Of a stretch of 64,000 bases of DNA, positions 36,210 to 45,007 are shown in pieces (position 1 is the first letter of the stretch; the number at the start of each line of letters is the position of its first letter). A model generated the notes under the pieces. That model saw only the letters and a program-made list of their open reading frames with translations, was not told the DNA's origin and made no database searches. Source of the stretch: Bradyrhizobium glycinis (GTDB lineage Bacteria; Pseudomonadota; Alphaproteobacteria; Rhizobiales; Xanthobacteraceae); the NCBI RefSeq assembly GCF_016031655.1, contig NZ_JACCHQ010000016.1, forward strand, positions 123,060-187,059. The letters are read 5' to 3'. The position numbers were made by a program, and so were the translations under genes.

Positions 36210-37211
36210 CTAAGCGGTCAACCCGCGCTGCTCGGCGAGCTCCTTCAGCGACACCAGCGGGCGGGCGCCGATGTGCTGGATGACTTCGGCGGCGGCGAGC
36301 GCGCCGAGCTCGCCGCACTGCTTGTAGCCGAAGTTGCGCGCGAGGCCGTAGAGGAAGCCGGCGGCGAAGAGGTCGCCGGCGCCGGTGGTGTCGACCACCT
36401 TCTCGACCGGGAAGGCCGGCGCTGCGACGGCGTCTTCCGACGACACCACCATGCAGCCCTTCTCGCTACGGGTGACGACGCCAAGATTGACGTCGTTGCG
36501 CAGCTGCTTCAGCGCGGTGTCGAAGTCCGAGGTCATGTAGAGCGAGTGCAGCTCGGATTCGTTGGCGAACACGATGTCGACGGTGCCGCTCCGCATCAAT
36601 GAGAGAAACTCGTCGCGATAGCGATCGACGCAGAAGGAATCCGATAGCGTCAGCGCCACCTTGCGCTTGGCGTCATGGGCGATCTTGGCCGCCTTGACGA
36701 AGGCCTCCTTGGCGTTCTTGGGGTCCCAGAGATAGCCTTCGAGATAGACGATGCCAGCGCCCGCAATCTCGGCCGGGTCGATGTCTGCCGGCGACAGGTC
36801 CTGCGCCGCGCCGAGATAGGTGTTCATGGTGCGCTCGCCATCGCCGGTGACCAGGATGTAGGAGCAGCCGGTGGCGGGGCCGTCCTTGGCGGCGGGCGTG
36901 TTGAAGACAACGCCGGCGGCGCGGATGTCATGGGCGTAGAGCTTGCCGATCTGGTCATCCTTGACCTTGCCGACATAGGCGGCGCGCGCCCCCAGGCTGC
37001 CGATGCCGACGATGGTGTTGGCCGCCGAGCCGCCCGAGACCTCGGTCGCCGGACCCATGTCCTTGTAGATGGCGGCGGCGCGCGCCTCGTCGATCAGCGA
37101 CATGCTGCCCTTGGTCATGCCATGCTTGGCCAGAAAAGCCTCGTCGGTCCGAACCAGCACGTCGAACAGCGCGTTGCCGATGCCGAGAACGTCATATTTC
37201 ACGTCAGCCAT
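36210..37211 (-). CDS. PfkB family kinase, probably adenosine kinase
   Basis: 333-aa ribokinase-fold sugar or nucleoside kinase. The first PfkB signature region is GGSAANTIVGIGSLGARAAY near residue 60, and the catalytic Asp lies in the C-terminal signature VDTTGAGDLFAAGFLYGLAR near 278-297. The N-terminal YDVLGIGNALFDVLVRTDEA and the substrate lid match the bacterial adenosine-kinase-like subgroup, which phosphorylates adenosine or a related nucleoside with ATP. Exact substrate remains an inference. Divergent from murJ. Confidence 0.9.
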   Translation of the reverse strand: MADVKYDVLGIGNALFDVLVRTDEAFLAKHGMTKGSMSLIDEARAAAIYKDMGPATEVSGGSAANTIVGIGSLGARAAYVGKVKDDQIGKLYAHDIRAAGVVFNTPAAKDGPATGCSYILVTGDGERTMNTYLGAAQDLSPADIDPAEIAGAGIVYLEGYLWDPKNAKEAFVKAAKIAHDAKRKVALTLSDSFCVDRYRDEFLSLMRSGTVDIVFANESELHSLYMTSDFDTALKQLRNDVNLGVVTRSEKGCMVVSSEDAVAAPAFPVEKVVDTTGAGDLFAAGFLYGLARNFGYKQCGELGALAAAEVIQHIGARPLVSLKELAEQRGLTA

Positions 37212-37336
37212 TCACTTTGATCCTGTTTGCCGGATTGCGATCTAACCGGAAATCCGCTTCCTGTCGGCCTGAAATCCAAGCTCGCGGCCTATCACGACCG
37301 GGCCTCGGCGGGCAAGCAACGGTATTTTCGAGAGTA

Positions 37337-38884
37337 ATGATCCGCTCCTTCCTGACCGTCTCGACGGGAACGCTGGCGTCGCGCCTCCTGGGTTTTGCCC
37401 GCGATTCCCTGATTGCGGCGCTGCTCGGCACCGGCGCCGTGGCGGACGCGTTTCTGGCGGCGTTCCAGCTCGTCAACGTGGTGCGGCGGCTGCTCAGCGA
37501 GGGCGCGCTGAACGCGGCGCTGATCCCGGCCTGGCTGGGTGTGCGGGACCGCGACGGGGGTGCGGAAGCCGCCGCGTTCGCCGGACGCGTGCTCGGCACG
37601 GTCAGCGCGGCCCTGATCGCGATCTCGCTCCTGATCGCATTGTTGATGCCGCTGATCATGACGGTGATCGCGCCGGGATTCCTCGGCAGCGGCACGCTCG
37701 ATCTTGCGGTTCAGAACGCGCGGCTGATGCTGCCTTACCTCGCCTTCGCCGGTCCCGTCACCGTGCTGATGGGGCTGCTCAACGCGCAGGGACGCTTCGC
37801 GCTGACGGCCTTCTCGCCGCTATTGTTCAACATTGCGCTGATCGCCGCGATCGCGGTGCTGCTCGTCTGGCGGGCAGAGGCCGGCTTCGCGGCGTGGATC
37901 CTGGCGGCAACAATCGGCCTCGCCGGCCTGCTGCAATTGCTGATGCTGCTGTCGCAGCGAAGTGCGCGCCTTGCGACACCGCTGCGCGCCAGTTTCGACA
38001 AGGAGATGCGCGGCTTCTTCGCCAAGGCGATCCCCGGCATGATCGCAAGCTCGGGGCCGCAATGGCTCATGGTGGCCGGCACGATCATCGCGTCCGCGAC
38101 GCCGTCCGCGGTGTCCTGGCTCTATTTCGCCAACCGCCTGATCGAGCTGCCGCTCGGCATCGCCGGCGTCGCCATGGGCACGGTGCTGGTGCCGGAGCTG
38201 ACGCGCGCCGTCGCTAGCTCCGATCGCGACGCGGTGGCGCATGCTGAATCCCGCGCGCTGGAGCTTGCGACCGGGCTGGCGCTGCCGGCCACATTCGGCC
38301 TGATCGTGTTGGCCGAGCCGATCGTGCGCCTATTGTTCGAGCATGGCGCGTTCGGCGCGGAGGACAGCACTGCCACTGCGCGCGCGCTGATGTGGCTGGC
38401 GCTGGGGCTGCCGGCGCATGTGCTGATCAAGGCGCTGTCGCCGGCGTTCTATGCCCGCAGCGACACGATGACGCCACTCAAGGCCACCGCCAAAGGTGTT
38501 GTGGTCGCGGTCGCCCTCGCGGTTCTGCTCGGACATTTTTTCGGCGCGAGCGGGATCGCGGCGAGCATCGCGGCCGGCGCCTGGAGCAGTGCGCTCTCGC
38601 TGCTCCGAAAGGGCGCGGGCGAATTCGGCTTCTCGATCGACGCCAGCGCCCGCACGCGATTGCCGCGGATCGTGCTGGCCGCGATCGCCATGGGCGCCTT
38701 GCTCTGGCTGACCACGGGACTGGTGCCGGCCGAGACCCATGACTTCAAGATCCATGGCTTGATCAAATTCGTCGTGCTGGCTTTGCAGATCGCGGCCGGG
38801 ATCGCCGTCTACGGCCTGCTGCTGCAGATCCTCGGCGCCGCCTCCTGGCGCGAGGCGGTTAACGCGTTGAAACGGCCCGGCTGA
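37337..38884 (+). CDS. murJ: Lipid II flippase MurJ (MviN)
   Basis: 515-aa polytopic membrane protein flipping lipid II across the inner membrane for peptidoglycan synthesis. Fourteen hydrophobic segments can be traced. N-terminal MIRSFLTVSTGTLASRLLGF and ARDSLIAALLGTGAVADAFL are the MurJ hallmark, including the conserved Arg and Asp in the central cavity, and NVVRRLLSEGALNAALIPAW is also typical. The start at 37337 is the family start; the frame opens 40 codons earlier in non-coding sequence. Confidence 0.95.
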   Translation: MIRSFLTVSTGTLASRLLGFARDSLIAALLGTGAVADAFLAAFQLVNVVRRLLSEGALNAALIPAWLGVRDRDGGAEAAAFAGRVLGTVSAALIAISLLIALLMPLIMTVIAPGFLGSGTLDLAVQNARLMLPYLAFAGPVTVLMGLLNAQGRFALTAFSPLLFNIALIAAIAVLLVWRAEAGFAAWILAATIGLAGLLQLLMLLSQRSARLATPLRASFDKEMRGFFAKAIPGMIASSGPQWLMVAGTIIASATPSAVSWLYFANRLIELPLGIAGVAMGTVLVPELTRAVASSDRDAVAHAESRALELATGLALPATFGLIVLAEPIVRLLFEHGAFGAEDSTATARALMWLALGLPAHVLIKALSPAFYARSDTMTPLKATAKGVVVAVALAVLLGHFFGASGIAASIAAGAWSSALSLLRKGAGEFGFSIDASARTRLPRIVLAAIAMGALLWLTTGLVPAETHDFKIHGLIKFVVLALQIAAGIAVYGLLLQILGAASWREAVNALKRPG

Positions 38885-38965
38885 ACCGCCGGCCCAGCGA
38901 AAGACCCTTGACGGGGCAGCGCCGCTGTTGGAAACGACGGCCGAATACCTTTGGGAAGGCTGACC

Positions 38966-40018
38966 ATGCCATTCGTTGAACGGGTCTTTTCGGGCGTCCA
39001 GCCGACGGGCAATCTGCACCTCGGCAATTACCTCGGCGCCATCGTCAACTTCGTAAAGATGCAGGAAACCCACAATTGCATCTATTGCGTCGTCGACATG
39101 CATGCGATCACGCAGGGGGTGGACGTCTGGGGCGGGCCGGTCGAGCTCGCGCGCAACACCCGCGAGGTGACCGCCGCGTTCATCGCGGCCGGCATCGACC
39201 CGAAGAAGCACATCGTGTTCAACCAGAGCCAGGTCTCCGGTCATGCCGAGCTCGCCTGGATCTTCAACTGTGTCGCACGCATGGGCTGGCTCGGCCGCAT
39301 GACCCAGTTCAAGGAGAAGGCCGGCAAGGACCGCGAGAACGCCTCGGTCGGCCTGTTCGATTATCCCGTGCTGATGGCCGCCGACATTCTGCTCTATCGT
39401 GCCACCCACGTTCCCGTGGGCGAGGACCAGAAGCAGCATCTCGAACTCTCGCGCGACATCGCGCAGAAGTTCAACAACGACTTCGGCGACTCGATCCGCG
39501 CGCAGGGCACCACTGACGGGCTGTTCTTCCCGCTGCCGGAACCCTTGATCACCGGCCCCGCGACGCGCGTGATGAGCCTGCGCGACGGCACTAAGAAGAT
39601 GTCGAAGTCGGACGCCTCCGACAATTCGCGCATCAATCTCACCGACGATGCCGACACCATCGCGCAGAAGATCCGCAAGGCGAAGACCGATCCTGAGCCG
39701 CTGCCGACCGAAGAGAAGGGCCTGGAAGCGCGGCCCGAGGCCGACAATCTCGTCGGCATCTTCGCGGCGCTCTCCGGCCGTTCCAAGGCGGACGTGCTGC
39801 GCGATTTTGGCGGCGGCCAGTTCTCCAGCTTCAAGAACGCGCTGGCGGAGCTGTGCGTGACAAAACTCGCGCCGATCGCCGGCGAGATGAAGCGCCTCGT
39901 CGCCGACCCCGGCCATATCGACGCGATCCTGAACGAGGGATCCGACCGGGCGCGCGCGATCGCCGACGAGACGATGAAGCTCTCCAAGGACATCGTCGGC
40001 TTCATCCGCCGGCGCTAA
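38966..40018 (+). CDS. trpS: Tryptophan--tRNA ligase
   Basis: 350-aa class I aminoacyl-tRNA synthetase. The HIGH-type motif is PTGNLHLGNYLGAI near residues 13-26 and the KMSKS motif appears exactly as KKMSKSD near 211-217. The Trp-specific VDMHAIT and ADILLYRATHVPVGEDQKQH sequences are present. It follows murJ by 81 bp in the same direction, a pairing common in Rhizobiales, so the two may be co-transcribed. ATG 38966 used, with GGGAAGG upstream. Confidence 0.97.
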   Translation: MPFVERVFSGVQPTGNLHLGNYLGAIVNFVKMQETHNCIYCVVDMHAITQGVDVWGGPVELARNTREVTAAFIAAGIDPKKHIVFNQSQVSGHAELAWIFNCVARMGWLGRMTQFKEKAGKDRENASVGLFDYPVLMAADILLYRATHVPVGEDQKQHLELSRDIAQKFNNDFGDSIRAQGTTDGLFFPLPEPLITGPATRVMSLRDGTKKMSKSDASDNSRINLTDDADTIAQKIRKAKTDPEPLPTEEKGLEARPEADNLVGIFAALSGRSKADVLRDFGGGQFSSFKNALAELCVTKLAPIAGEMKRLVADPGHIDAILNEGSDRARAIADETMKLSKDIVGFIRRR

Positions 40019-40124
40019 GGCGCGCTTCGCAAGACCGGCTGGCGCGACAGCGCCGGCCGCTTCGCCTCTCCCAAACATCGCGGGAGTGTGGCAGCATGCT
40101 TCCCGTGCACAATCCGGGACATGC

Positions 40125-40619
40125 ATGACCAGCAAGCGACTTTGCTACGAGCCGGGTCACAAGCCCAAATGCCTCGTCATCGTCGACGACAGCGCCGAAT
40201 GGGATCGCGCCGTCTATTATGCCAGCCGCTGGGCGATCCGCGCCGGCGGCGGCGTGGTGATGCTGCGCATCATCGAGCCGGAACAGCAGAGCCAGGAATG
40301 GCTCGGCGTCGCCGACATCATGCGCGCCGAGGCGCAGGAAGCTGCCGAAGCCGCGCTCGACCGCGCCGCGGGCAGAGCCAACGGCATCGCCGCCATCACG
40401 CCGGAGCGGGTGATCCGCGAAGGCGAAGCGTTGGAGCAGCTGCTCGCCGTGATCGACGAGGACGCTGACATCGCCATGCTGGTGCTCGCCGCCAATCCCG
40501 GCGCGGAAGGGCCCGGGCCTTTGGTCTCGCTCCTCGCACACGCGCTCGGCACGTTCCCGGTCCCGGTGACGATCATCTCGGGCGCGCTGAGCGACCAGAG
40601 CGTGGATTCGCTGTCATAG
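40125..40619 (+). CDS. Universal stress protein family protein
   Basis: 164-aa single-domain UspA-fold protein. The first strand KCLVIVDDSAEWDRAVYYAS carries the conserved Asp that contacts nucleotide, and the C-terminal part (DIAMLVLAANPGAEGPGPLV) takes the place of the Gly-x2-Gly-x9-Gly ATP loop in altered form. It follows trpS by 106 bp in the same direction. ATG 40125 (MTSKRLCYEPGHKPKC) is chosen; an in-frame start lies 13 codons upstream. Confidence 0.85.
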   Translation: MTSKRLCYEPGHKPKCLVIVDDSAEWDRAVYYASRWAIRAGGGVVMLRIIEPEQQSQEWLGVADIMRAEAQEAAEAALDRAAGRANGIAAITPERVIREGEALEQLLAVIDEDADIAMLVLAANPGAEGPGPLVSLLAHALGTFPVPVTIISGALSDQSVDSLS

Positions 40620-40922
40620 CGGCGGTGCCTCTTACCCTCCCCTGGAGGGGGAGGGGTCGATCGCGCGCAGCGCGAGCGGGGTGGGGTGATCTCTCCACAC
40701 GGGCACTGTCGCGTGAGGAGAGACCGTCACCCCACCCCGTCTCACGCCTCGCTTCGCTCGACATGAGCCGACCCTCCCCCTCCAGGGGAGGGTAAGAGCG
40801 GCCCTAACTCCCTGATATAATTGCGGAACGCCGTTCCGACCCCTTGATCGTGCGTTCCCCGTCGCCATCTGCTAGGGAGAGAGCACGCGCCGGCCTTGAA
40901 CCGGCGACGTCTGGAGAAAACC
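40620..40922. other. Intergenic region ahead of the Nfu gene
   Basis: 303 bp, mostly a family A repeat (40631-40798). The rest holds the Nfu leader, with a small hairpin GCCGG(N7)CCGGC at 40889-40905 just before the Shine-Dalgarno CTGGAG. It could influence translation, but this is not shown by anything else. Confidence 0.5.
40631..40798. repeat. Family A palindromic repeat, copy 4
   Basis: Cleanest copy of the family: CTTACCCTCCCCTGGAGGGG at the left mirrors CCCCTCCAGGGGAGGGTAAG at the right, with CGATCGCGCGCAGCGCGAGC and GTCACCCCACCCCGTCTCAC blocks inside. Confidence 0.88.
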
Positions 40923-41492
40923 ATGTTCATTCAAACCGAAGCCACCCCCAATCCCGCCACGCTGAAGTTCATTCCCGGCCGCATCGTGGTCGACGGCAGC
41001 CCGGTGGAGTTTTCGAGCCGCGAGCAGGCCACGCGTTCGCCGCTCGCCGAAAAGCTGTTCGAGGTGCCCGGCGTCACCGGCGTGTTCTATGGATCGGACT
41101 TCATCACCGTGACCAAAGCGAGCGGTGAATGGCAGCAGCTCAAGCCGGCAATCCTCGGCGCCATCATGGAGCACTACATGTCGGGCGCGCCGCTGCTTGC
41201 CGACGGCACGGCCGCGGGCGAGGCCGATCTCGATGACGAAGACGAGTTCTTCGACGAGGCCGACGCCGAGACCGTCGACATGATCAAGGACCTGATCGAG
41301 ACCCGGGTGCGGCCGGCGGTCGCCAATGACGGCGGCGACATCACCTTCCGCGGCTTCAAGGACGGTATCGTCTATCTCAACATGAAGGGCGCCTGCTCCG
41401 GCTGCCCGTCATCGACGGCGACGCTCCAGCACGGCATCCAGAACCTGCTCAAGCACTTCGTGCCCGACGTGGTCGAAGTCCGGCCGATGTAA
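40923..41492 (+). CDS. NifU family Fe-S cluster carrier (Nfu type)
   Basis: 189 aa with two domains: an N-terminal Nfu_N (Scaffold N-terminal) domain at about 1-88 (MFIQTEATPNPATLKFIPGR) and a C-terminal NifU domain at about 110-189 with the cluster-binding CxxC, CSGCPSS. An acidic linker (about 95-115) joins them. Such proteins receive 4Fe-4S clusters and pass them to enzymes such as aconitase. Despite the NifU name this chromosomal form is a housekeeping carrier and not part of a nif cluster. Ends five bases from the convergent asd gene. Confidence 0.93.
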   Translation: MFIQTEATPNPATLKFIPGRIVVDGSPVEFSSREQATRSPLAEKLFEVPGVTGVFYGSDFITVTKASGEWQQLKPAILGAIMEHYMSGAPLLADGTAAGEADLDDEDEFFDEADAETVDMIKDLIETRVRPAVANDGGDITFRGFKDGIVYLNMKGACSGCPSSTATLQHGIQNLLKHFVPDVVEVRPM

Positions 41493-41497
41493 GCCGG

Positions 41498-42532
41498 TTA
41501 CGCCGCCTTCTGCTTGGCGGTGATCAGCTTGCGGTTGATCAAGACTTCCGCGATCTGGATCGCGTTGAGCGCGGCGCCCTTGCGTAAGTTGTCGGACACG
41601 CACCAGAGCACGAGGCCGTTCTCCACCGTCGCGTCCTCGCGGATGCGACTGATGTAAGTCGCGTCCTCGCCGGCCGCCTCATAAGGTGTCGCGTAGCCGC
41701 CGGGCTCCTGCTTGTCGATGACGAGGCAGCCCGGCGCCTTGCGCAGGATCTCGCGGGCTTCGTCCGCGCTGATCGGATTCTCGAACTCGATGTTGACGGC
41801 CTCGGAATGGCCGACGAACACAGGCACGCGCACGCAGGTGGCGGAGAGCTTGATCTTGGGATCCAGGATCTTCTTGGTCTCCGCCATCATCTTCCACTCT
41901 TCCTTGGTGTAGCCGTCCTCCATGAAGACGTCGATGTGGGGGATGACGTTGAAGGCGATGCGCTTGGGGAATTTCTTCGCGACCAGCTCGTCATTGGTGT
42001 AGACGGCCTTGGTCTGCGAGAACAATTCGTCCATCGCGTCCTTGCCGGCGCCCGACACCGATTGATAGGTCGAGACCACGACGCGCTTGATCGTCGCCTT
42101 GTCGTGCAAGGGCTTGAGCGCGACCACGAGCTGCGCGGTCGAGCAGTTCGGGTTGGCGATGATGTTCTTCTTCTTGAAGCCTTCGGTCGCGGCCGCATTC
42201 ACCTCGGGTACGATCAGCGGCACATCCGGATCCATGCGCCAGGCCGAGGAATTGTCGATCACCACAGCGCCGGCGGCGCCGATCTTGGGCGACCATTCCT
42301 TCGACACCGAGCCGCCCGCCGACATCAGGCAGATGTCGACGTCGGAGAAGTCGTAATGCTCGAGCGCTTTCACCTTCAGGGTACGGTCGCCGTAGGAGAC
42401 CTCGACGCCGACGCTGCGGCGTGAGGCCAAGGCCACGACCTCGTCCGCGGGGAATTTGCGCTCATCCAGGATGTTGAGCATTTCCCGACCGACATTGCCG
42501 GTCGCGCCGACGACTGCGACTTTGTAACCCAT
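41498..42532 (-). CDS. asd: Aspartate-semialdehyde dehydrogenase
   Basis: 344-aa NADP-dependent enzyme reducing aspartyl phosphate to aspartate semialdehyde, a branch point to lysine, diaminopimelate, threonine and methionine. The N-terminal VAVVGATGNVGREMLNIL is the nucleotide-binding loop, and the catalytic Cys130 is in IIANPNCSTAQLVVAL. The C-terminal part has GVHxxSVNIEFE-like GHSEAVNIEFENPISADEAR and ISRIREDATVENGLVLWCVS. Length is standard. Because diaminopimelate is needed for peptidoglycan this gene should be essential. Confidence 0.97.
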   Translation of the reverse strand: MGYKVAVVGATGNVGREMLNILDERKFPADEVVALASRRSVGVEVSYGDRTLKVKALEHYDFSDVDICLMSAGGSVSKEWSPKIGAAGAVVIDNSSAWRMDPDVPLIVPEVNAAATEGFKKKNIIANPNCSTAQLVVALKPLHDKATIKRVVVSTYQSVSGAGKDAMDELFSQTKAVYTNDELVAKKFPKRIAFNVIPHIDVFMEDGYTKEEWKMMAETKKILDPKIKLSATCVRVPVFVGHSEAVNIEFENPISADEAREILRKAPGCLVIDKQEPGGYATPYEAAGEDATYISRIREDATVENGLVLWCVSDNLRKGAALNAIQIAEVLINRKLITAKQKAA

Positions 42533-42649
42533 CGTTCACTCTCCGATGAAAAAGCCCGTTCCCGAAGCTGACGCTTAAACAGGAAGAGCAGCGCTTCTAT
42601 GCGAGAACCGGCCTCAAGACAACGTTAAGACCATGCCTGAAGGCCGTGG

Positions 42650-43438
42650 ATGCAGTCGCCTGAGGCCGGCACGGCCGTTAGCCCTACCCAGATCCAGCTG
42701 ACGCTCTTGGCCGTCGCCGACGAGATCGTCGGCACGCTGGCGCATCTGGTCGCCTATGTGGGGGCGCTTGCCCTGTTTGCCATCCTCGCCCTCGCAGACC
42801 TCGGACAGCTGCCTGACCTGCGGGGCGATGGTCCTGCGGACAGACCGGGCTGGAGCATCGCCAACCGCTCGCATCCGGCCTTCGCCGTCAGTCGGATCGA
42901 TTCATCAGAGAAACCAGCCTCTTACATCATCTTTCGGCATCCCGAAGGCGGCCGCAGGGACGTGCTGCGCTGGACCGACATGGCGGACAAGCCGGTGGCC
43001 GAGCTCGAGATCTACCGCCAAGGCGCCGAATTCGACGTGACACGGCTGGCGGCCGCGAGTCTGGCCGCTCGGATGGGTTTGGATACAGATGCCCCGTTCG
43101 AGCAGGCTGGCCTGATCGACACCAAATTCGGCCCCGTTGCCCTGTTCCGGCCGGTCGGCGCGGCGGAGGGGACGCAGGCCTGCCTCGGCTATCTCAAGCG
43201 CTACGAGGAGCCGGGCTTGCAGATCTCCGGCTTCTCCTGCCAGGGCGACAGCTTGCCCGCCCGCCGCGCGGCGATCGCCTGCACGTTGAACCGGCTGACG
43301 CTGCTGGCCTCGGGCAACGAGCCGAGGCTGGCGGACTTGTTCGCCCATGCCGAGCTCAGGCGCCGTGGCTGCGACCTAAAGGGTTCGCCGGACTGGCTGC
43401 TGGGCGCTGCGAACGCGCAATTGCGCGGAGCGCTTTGA
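42650..43438 (+). CDS. Membrane-anchored hypothetical protein
   Basis: 262 aa. One hydrophobic segment at about residues 28-50 (AHLVAYVGALALFAILALAD) near the N-terminus would anchor the protein, leaving a soluble domain of about 210 residues. That domain begins with a strand-rich part (SHPAFAVSRIDSSEKPASYI) and contains three Cys (GTQACLGYLK, GFSCQGDSLP, AIACTLNRL). No domain recognised. Conserved-looking and probably periplasmic, but no function can be given. Divergent from asd. Confidence 0.78.
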   Translation: MQSPEAGTAVSPTQIQLTLLAVADEIVGTLAHLVAYVGALALFAILALADLGQLPDLRGDGPADRPGWSIANRSHPAFAVSRIDSSEKPASYIIFRHPEGGRRDVLRWTDMADKPVAELEIYRQGAEFDVTRLAAASLAARMGLDTDAPFEQAGLIDTKFGPVALFRPVGAAEGTQACLGYLKRYEEPGLQISGFSCQGDSLPARRAAIACTLNRLTLLASGNEPRLADLFAHAELRRRGCDLKGSPDWLLGAANAQLRGAL

Positions 43439-43608
43439 CCTGCATCAAGGATTCTGCATCAAGCTCAAGTGGCTGGTTTGCATGCAACTTTTGCCGGCGC
43501 GCTCGATTATTCCGAGCTGGTGTGACCCAATTGACCTAGTTGCGTCCGCCCCGGCCGGGCTAGTATGGGGTGAAATCGACTGGCGGCCTGCCGCCTGAAG
43601 GGGACGTG

Positions 43609-43995
43609 ATGAGCTTGAAATTTTCTGCCGCGAACAAACTGGCGACATTGCTTGCGGCGGGCGCCGCAATTGCCATCGCGTTCGCGACCCCGGCTTCCGC
43701 CGAAACCAGGACCAAGCAGCGCTACGACGAGCGCGGCCGGCCCTATTACGGCCCGAGCGGCCCCAACGCGGTCTACCAGCAGGGCCGCACCCGCATCTAT
43801 GTGAGCAAGCGCTCGTGGCTGGACGGCGGCACCGAGGTCAATCCGGGCGACCGCAAGTTCACCGACTACGCCTTCCCGCCGGCCGTGGGCTATCCGTCCT
43901 TCGCCCGCGAGAACCTCAACCGGCCGATCGACCGCCAGCCGCTCTCGCCGCCGCTGGATGTCGGCGGCTATCCGCAGAACTTCCCGCTGTACTGA
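43609..43995 (+). CDS. Small exported hypothetical protein
   Basis: 128 aa. The signal peptide (KLATLLAAGAAIAIAFATPA) is cut probably after ASA; the mature part is rich in Tyr, Pro, Arg and Gly (YDERGRPYYGPSGPNAVYQQ; FPPAVGYPSFARENLNRPID) and likely to be extended. Start at 43609 is preceded by GAAGGGGACGTG. A hairpin terminator follows at 44016. No named family recognised; resembles small secreted proteins common in Bradyrhizobium. Confidence 0.78.
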   Translation: MSLKFSAANKLATLLAAGAAIAIAFATPASAETRTKQRYDERGRPYYGPSGPNAVYQQGRTRIYVSKRSWLDGGTEVNPGDRKFTDYAFPPAVGYPSFARENLNRPIDRQPLSPPLDVGGYPQNFPLY

Positions 43996-44015
43996 GGCGG
44001 GCAGCGATCTGAATC

Positions 44016-44046
44016 AAAATGGCCAGGCTTACGCTCGGCCATTTTT
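44016..44046 (+). terminator. Rho-independent terminator
   Basis: Stem AAAATGGCC / GGCCATTTT with a 12-nt loop, followed by T residues, 20 bp after the stop of the small exported protein gene. Confidence 0.82.
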
Positions 44047-44086
44047 GTTTTCGGGGCGGTGCCGTGGGGCCCTCCCGCTTCTCCAT

Positions 44087-44202
44087 CGTCATTGCGAGCG
44101 CAGCGAAGCAATCCAGAATCCCTCCGCGGAGAAATTCTGGATTGCTTCGTCGCCAGCGCAAAATTGCTTCGCAATTTTGTCGCGGGCTCCTCGCAATGAC
44201 GG
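44087..44202. repeat. Family C palindromic repeat, copy 2
   Basis: CGTCATTGCGAGCGCAGCGA at the left and CTCGCAATGACGG at the right, inner AAGCAATCCAGAATCC / GGAGAAATTCTGGATTGCTT. Has an extra internal AAATTGCTTCGCAATTTTG hairpin absent from the other copies. Confidence 0.87.
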
Positions 44203-44208
44203 CTGAGG

Positions 44209-44853
44209 CTACGTGTTAGCGCCAAACGCGGGGTCATAGCGCCGGCAAAATTCGTCGATGGCCTCGGAGCGGAAATCACCGAGACGCTCGAAGATCAGCG
44301 CATCCGGCCAATCCCACCAGGCAATGCGGCGCAGGCTTGCGGAAACGGTCTCGTCGAAGCGCTTGCGGATCGGACGGGCGGGAACGCCACCGACGATGGT
44401 ATAAGGCTCGACATCGCGGCTGACGACGGCGCCGGCGGCGATCACTGCGCCGTCGCCGACGCTCACGCCCGGCAGCAGGATGGCGGCGTGGCCGATCCAG
44501 ACGTCGTTGCCGACGATCACCCGGTCGCTGCGCCTACCTGCGAAGAAGTCGCGGTCGCGCGTCGCGCTCGCCTCGTAATATTCGGGGACATAGGTGAAGC
44601 GGTGCTGGGAGGGACGTCCCATCGGGTGGTTCGGCGCACCGATCCGCACCGAGTTGGCGATCGCCGTGAACTTGCCGATCGCGGCATCGGCGACGTCGCA
44701 ATTTTCGCCAAGATAGGAATAGTCGCCGAGCGAGGCATATTCGATGCGTGTGCCCGCGAGCACCTCGCAGCGGCGCCCGATCTGCGCCTCGCGCAGGCGC
44801 ACCGTCTCGTGGATGATGGTTTCCGCAATCTTGGGGCGGGGTGAGGCATCCAT
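44209..44853 (-). CDS. Hexapeptide-repeat acetyltransferase (phosphonate-metabolism type)
   Basis: 214-aa left-handed beta-helix acyltransferase. Hexapeptide repeats run from about 35 to 165, with the conserved loop RIGAPNHPMGRPSQHRFTYV and VIVGNDVWIGHAAILLPGVS, then the C-terminal VGGVPARPIRKRFDETV and WWDWPDALI. This arrangement is the one of the transferase found in phosphonate utilisation clusters (TIGR03308-like) and of chloramphenicol or virginiamycin type acetyltransferases. No phn genes lie nearby, so it is an orphan here and its acceptor is unknown. Confidence 0.85.
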   Translation of the reverse strand: MDASPRPKIAETIIHETVRLREAQIGRRCEVLAGTRIEYASLGDYSYLGENCDVADAAIGKFTAIANSVRIGAPNHPMGRPSQHRFTYVPEYYEASATRDRDFFAGRRSDRVIVGNDVWIGHAAILLPGVSVGDGAVIAAGAVVSRDVEPYTIVGGVPARPIRKRFDETVSASLRRIAWWDWPDALIFERLGDFRSEAIDEFCRRYDPAFGANT

Positions 44854-44876
44854 GAGGCGGCTCCGAGAACAGTTGC

Positions 44877-44990
44877 GTAGGGTGGGTTAGCGCAGCGTAA
44901 CCCACCACTCTGGTTTCCGCGGAGAACAGAAGAGGTGGGTTAGCATACAGTCTGCGCTTCGCGCAGCCCGCATGGCTAACCCACCCTACG
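44877..44990. repeat. Family F palindromic repeat, copy 2
   Basis: GTAGGGTGGGTTAGCGCAGC and CATGGCTAACCCACCCTACG arms, with inner CGTAACCCACCA / AGGTGGGTTAGC and a CTGCGCTTCGCGCAG hairpin. Same design as 47532 and 21973. Confidence 0.88.
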
Positions 44991-45007
44991 ATTCTGTGCT
45001 TGCCGCC

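Noticed and set aside
40889..40905. Sequence that on the minus strand looks like a tRNA T-arm (GCCGG TTCAAGG CCGGC)
   Set aside because: No matching acceptor, D or anticodon arms at the right distances; the other parts would lie inside the Nfu gene. Treated as a chance hairpin in the leader.
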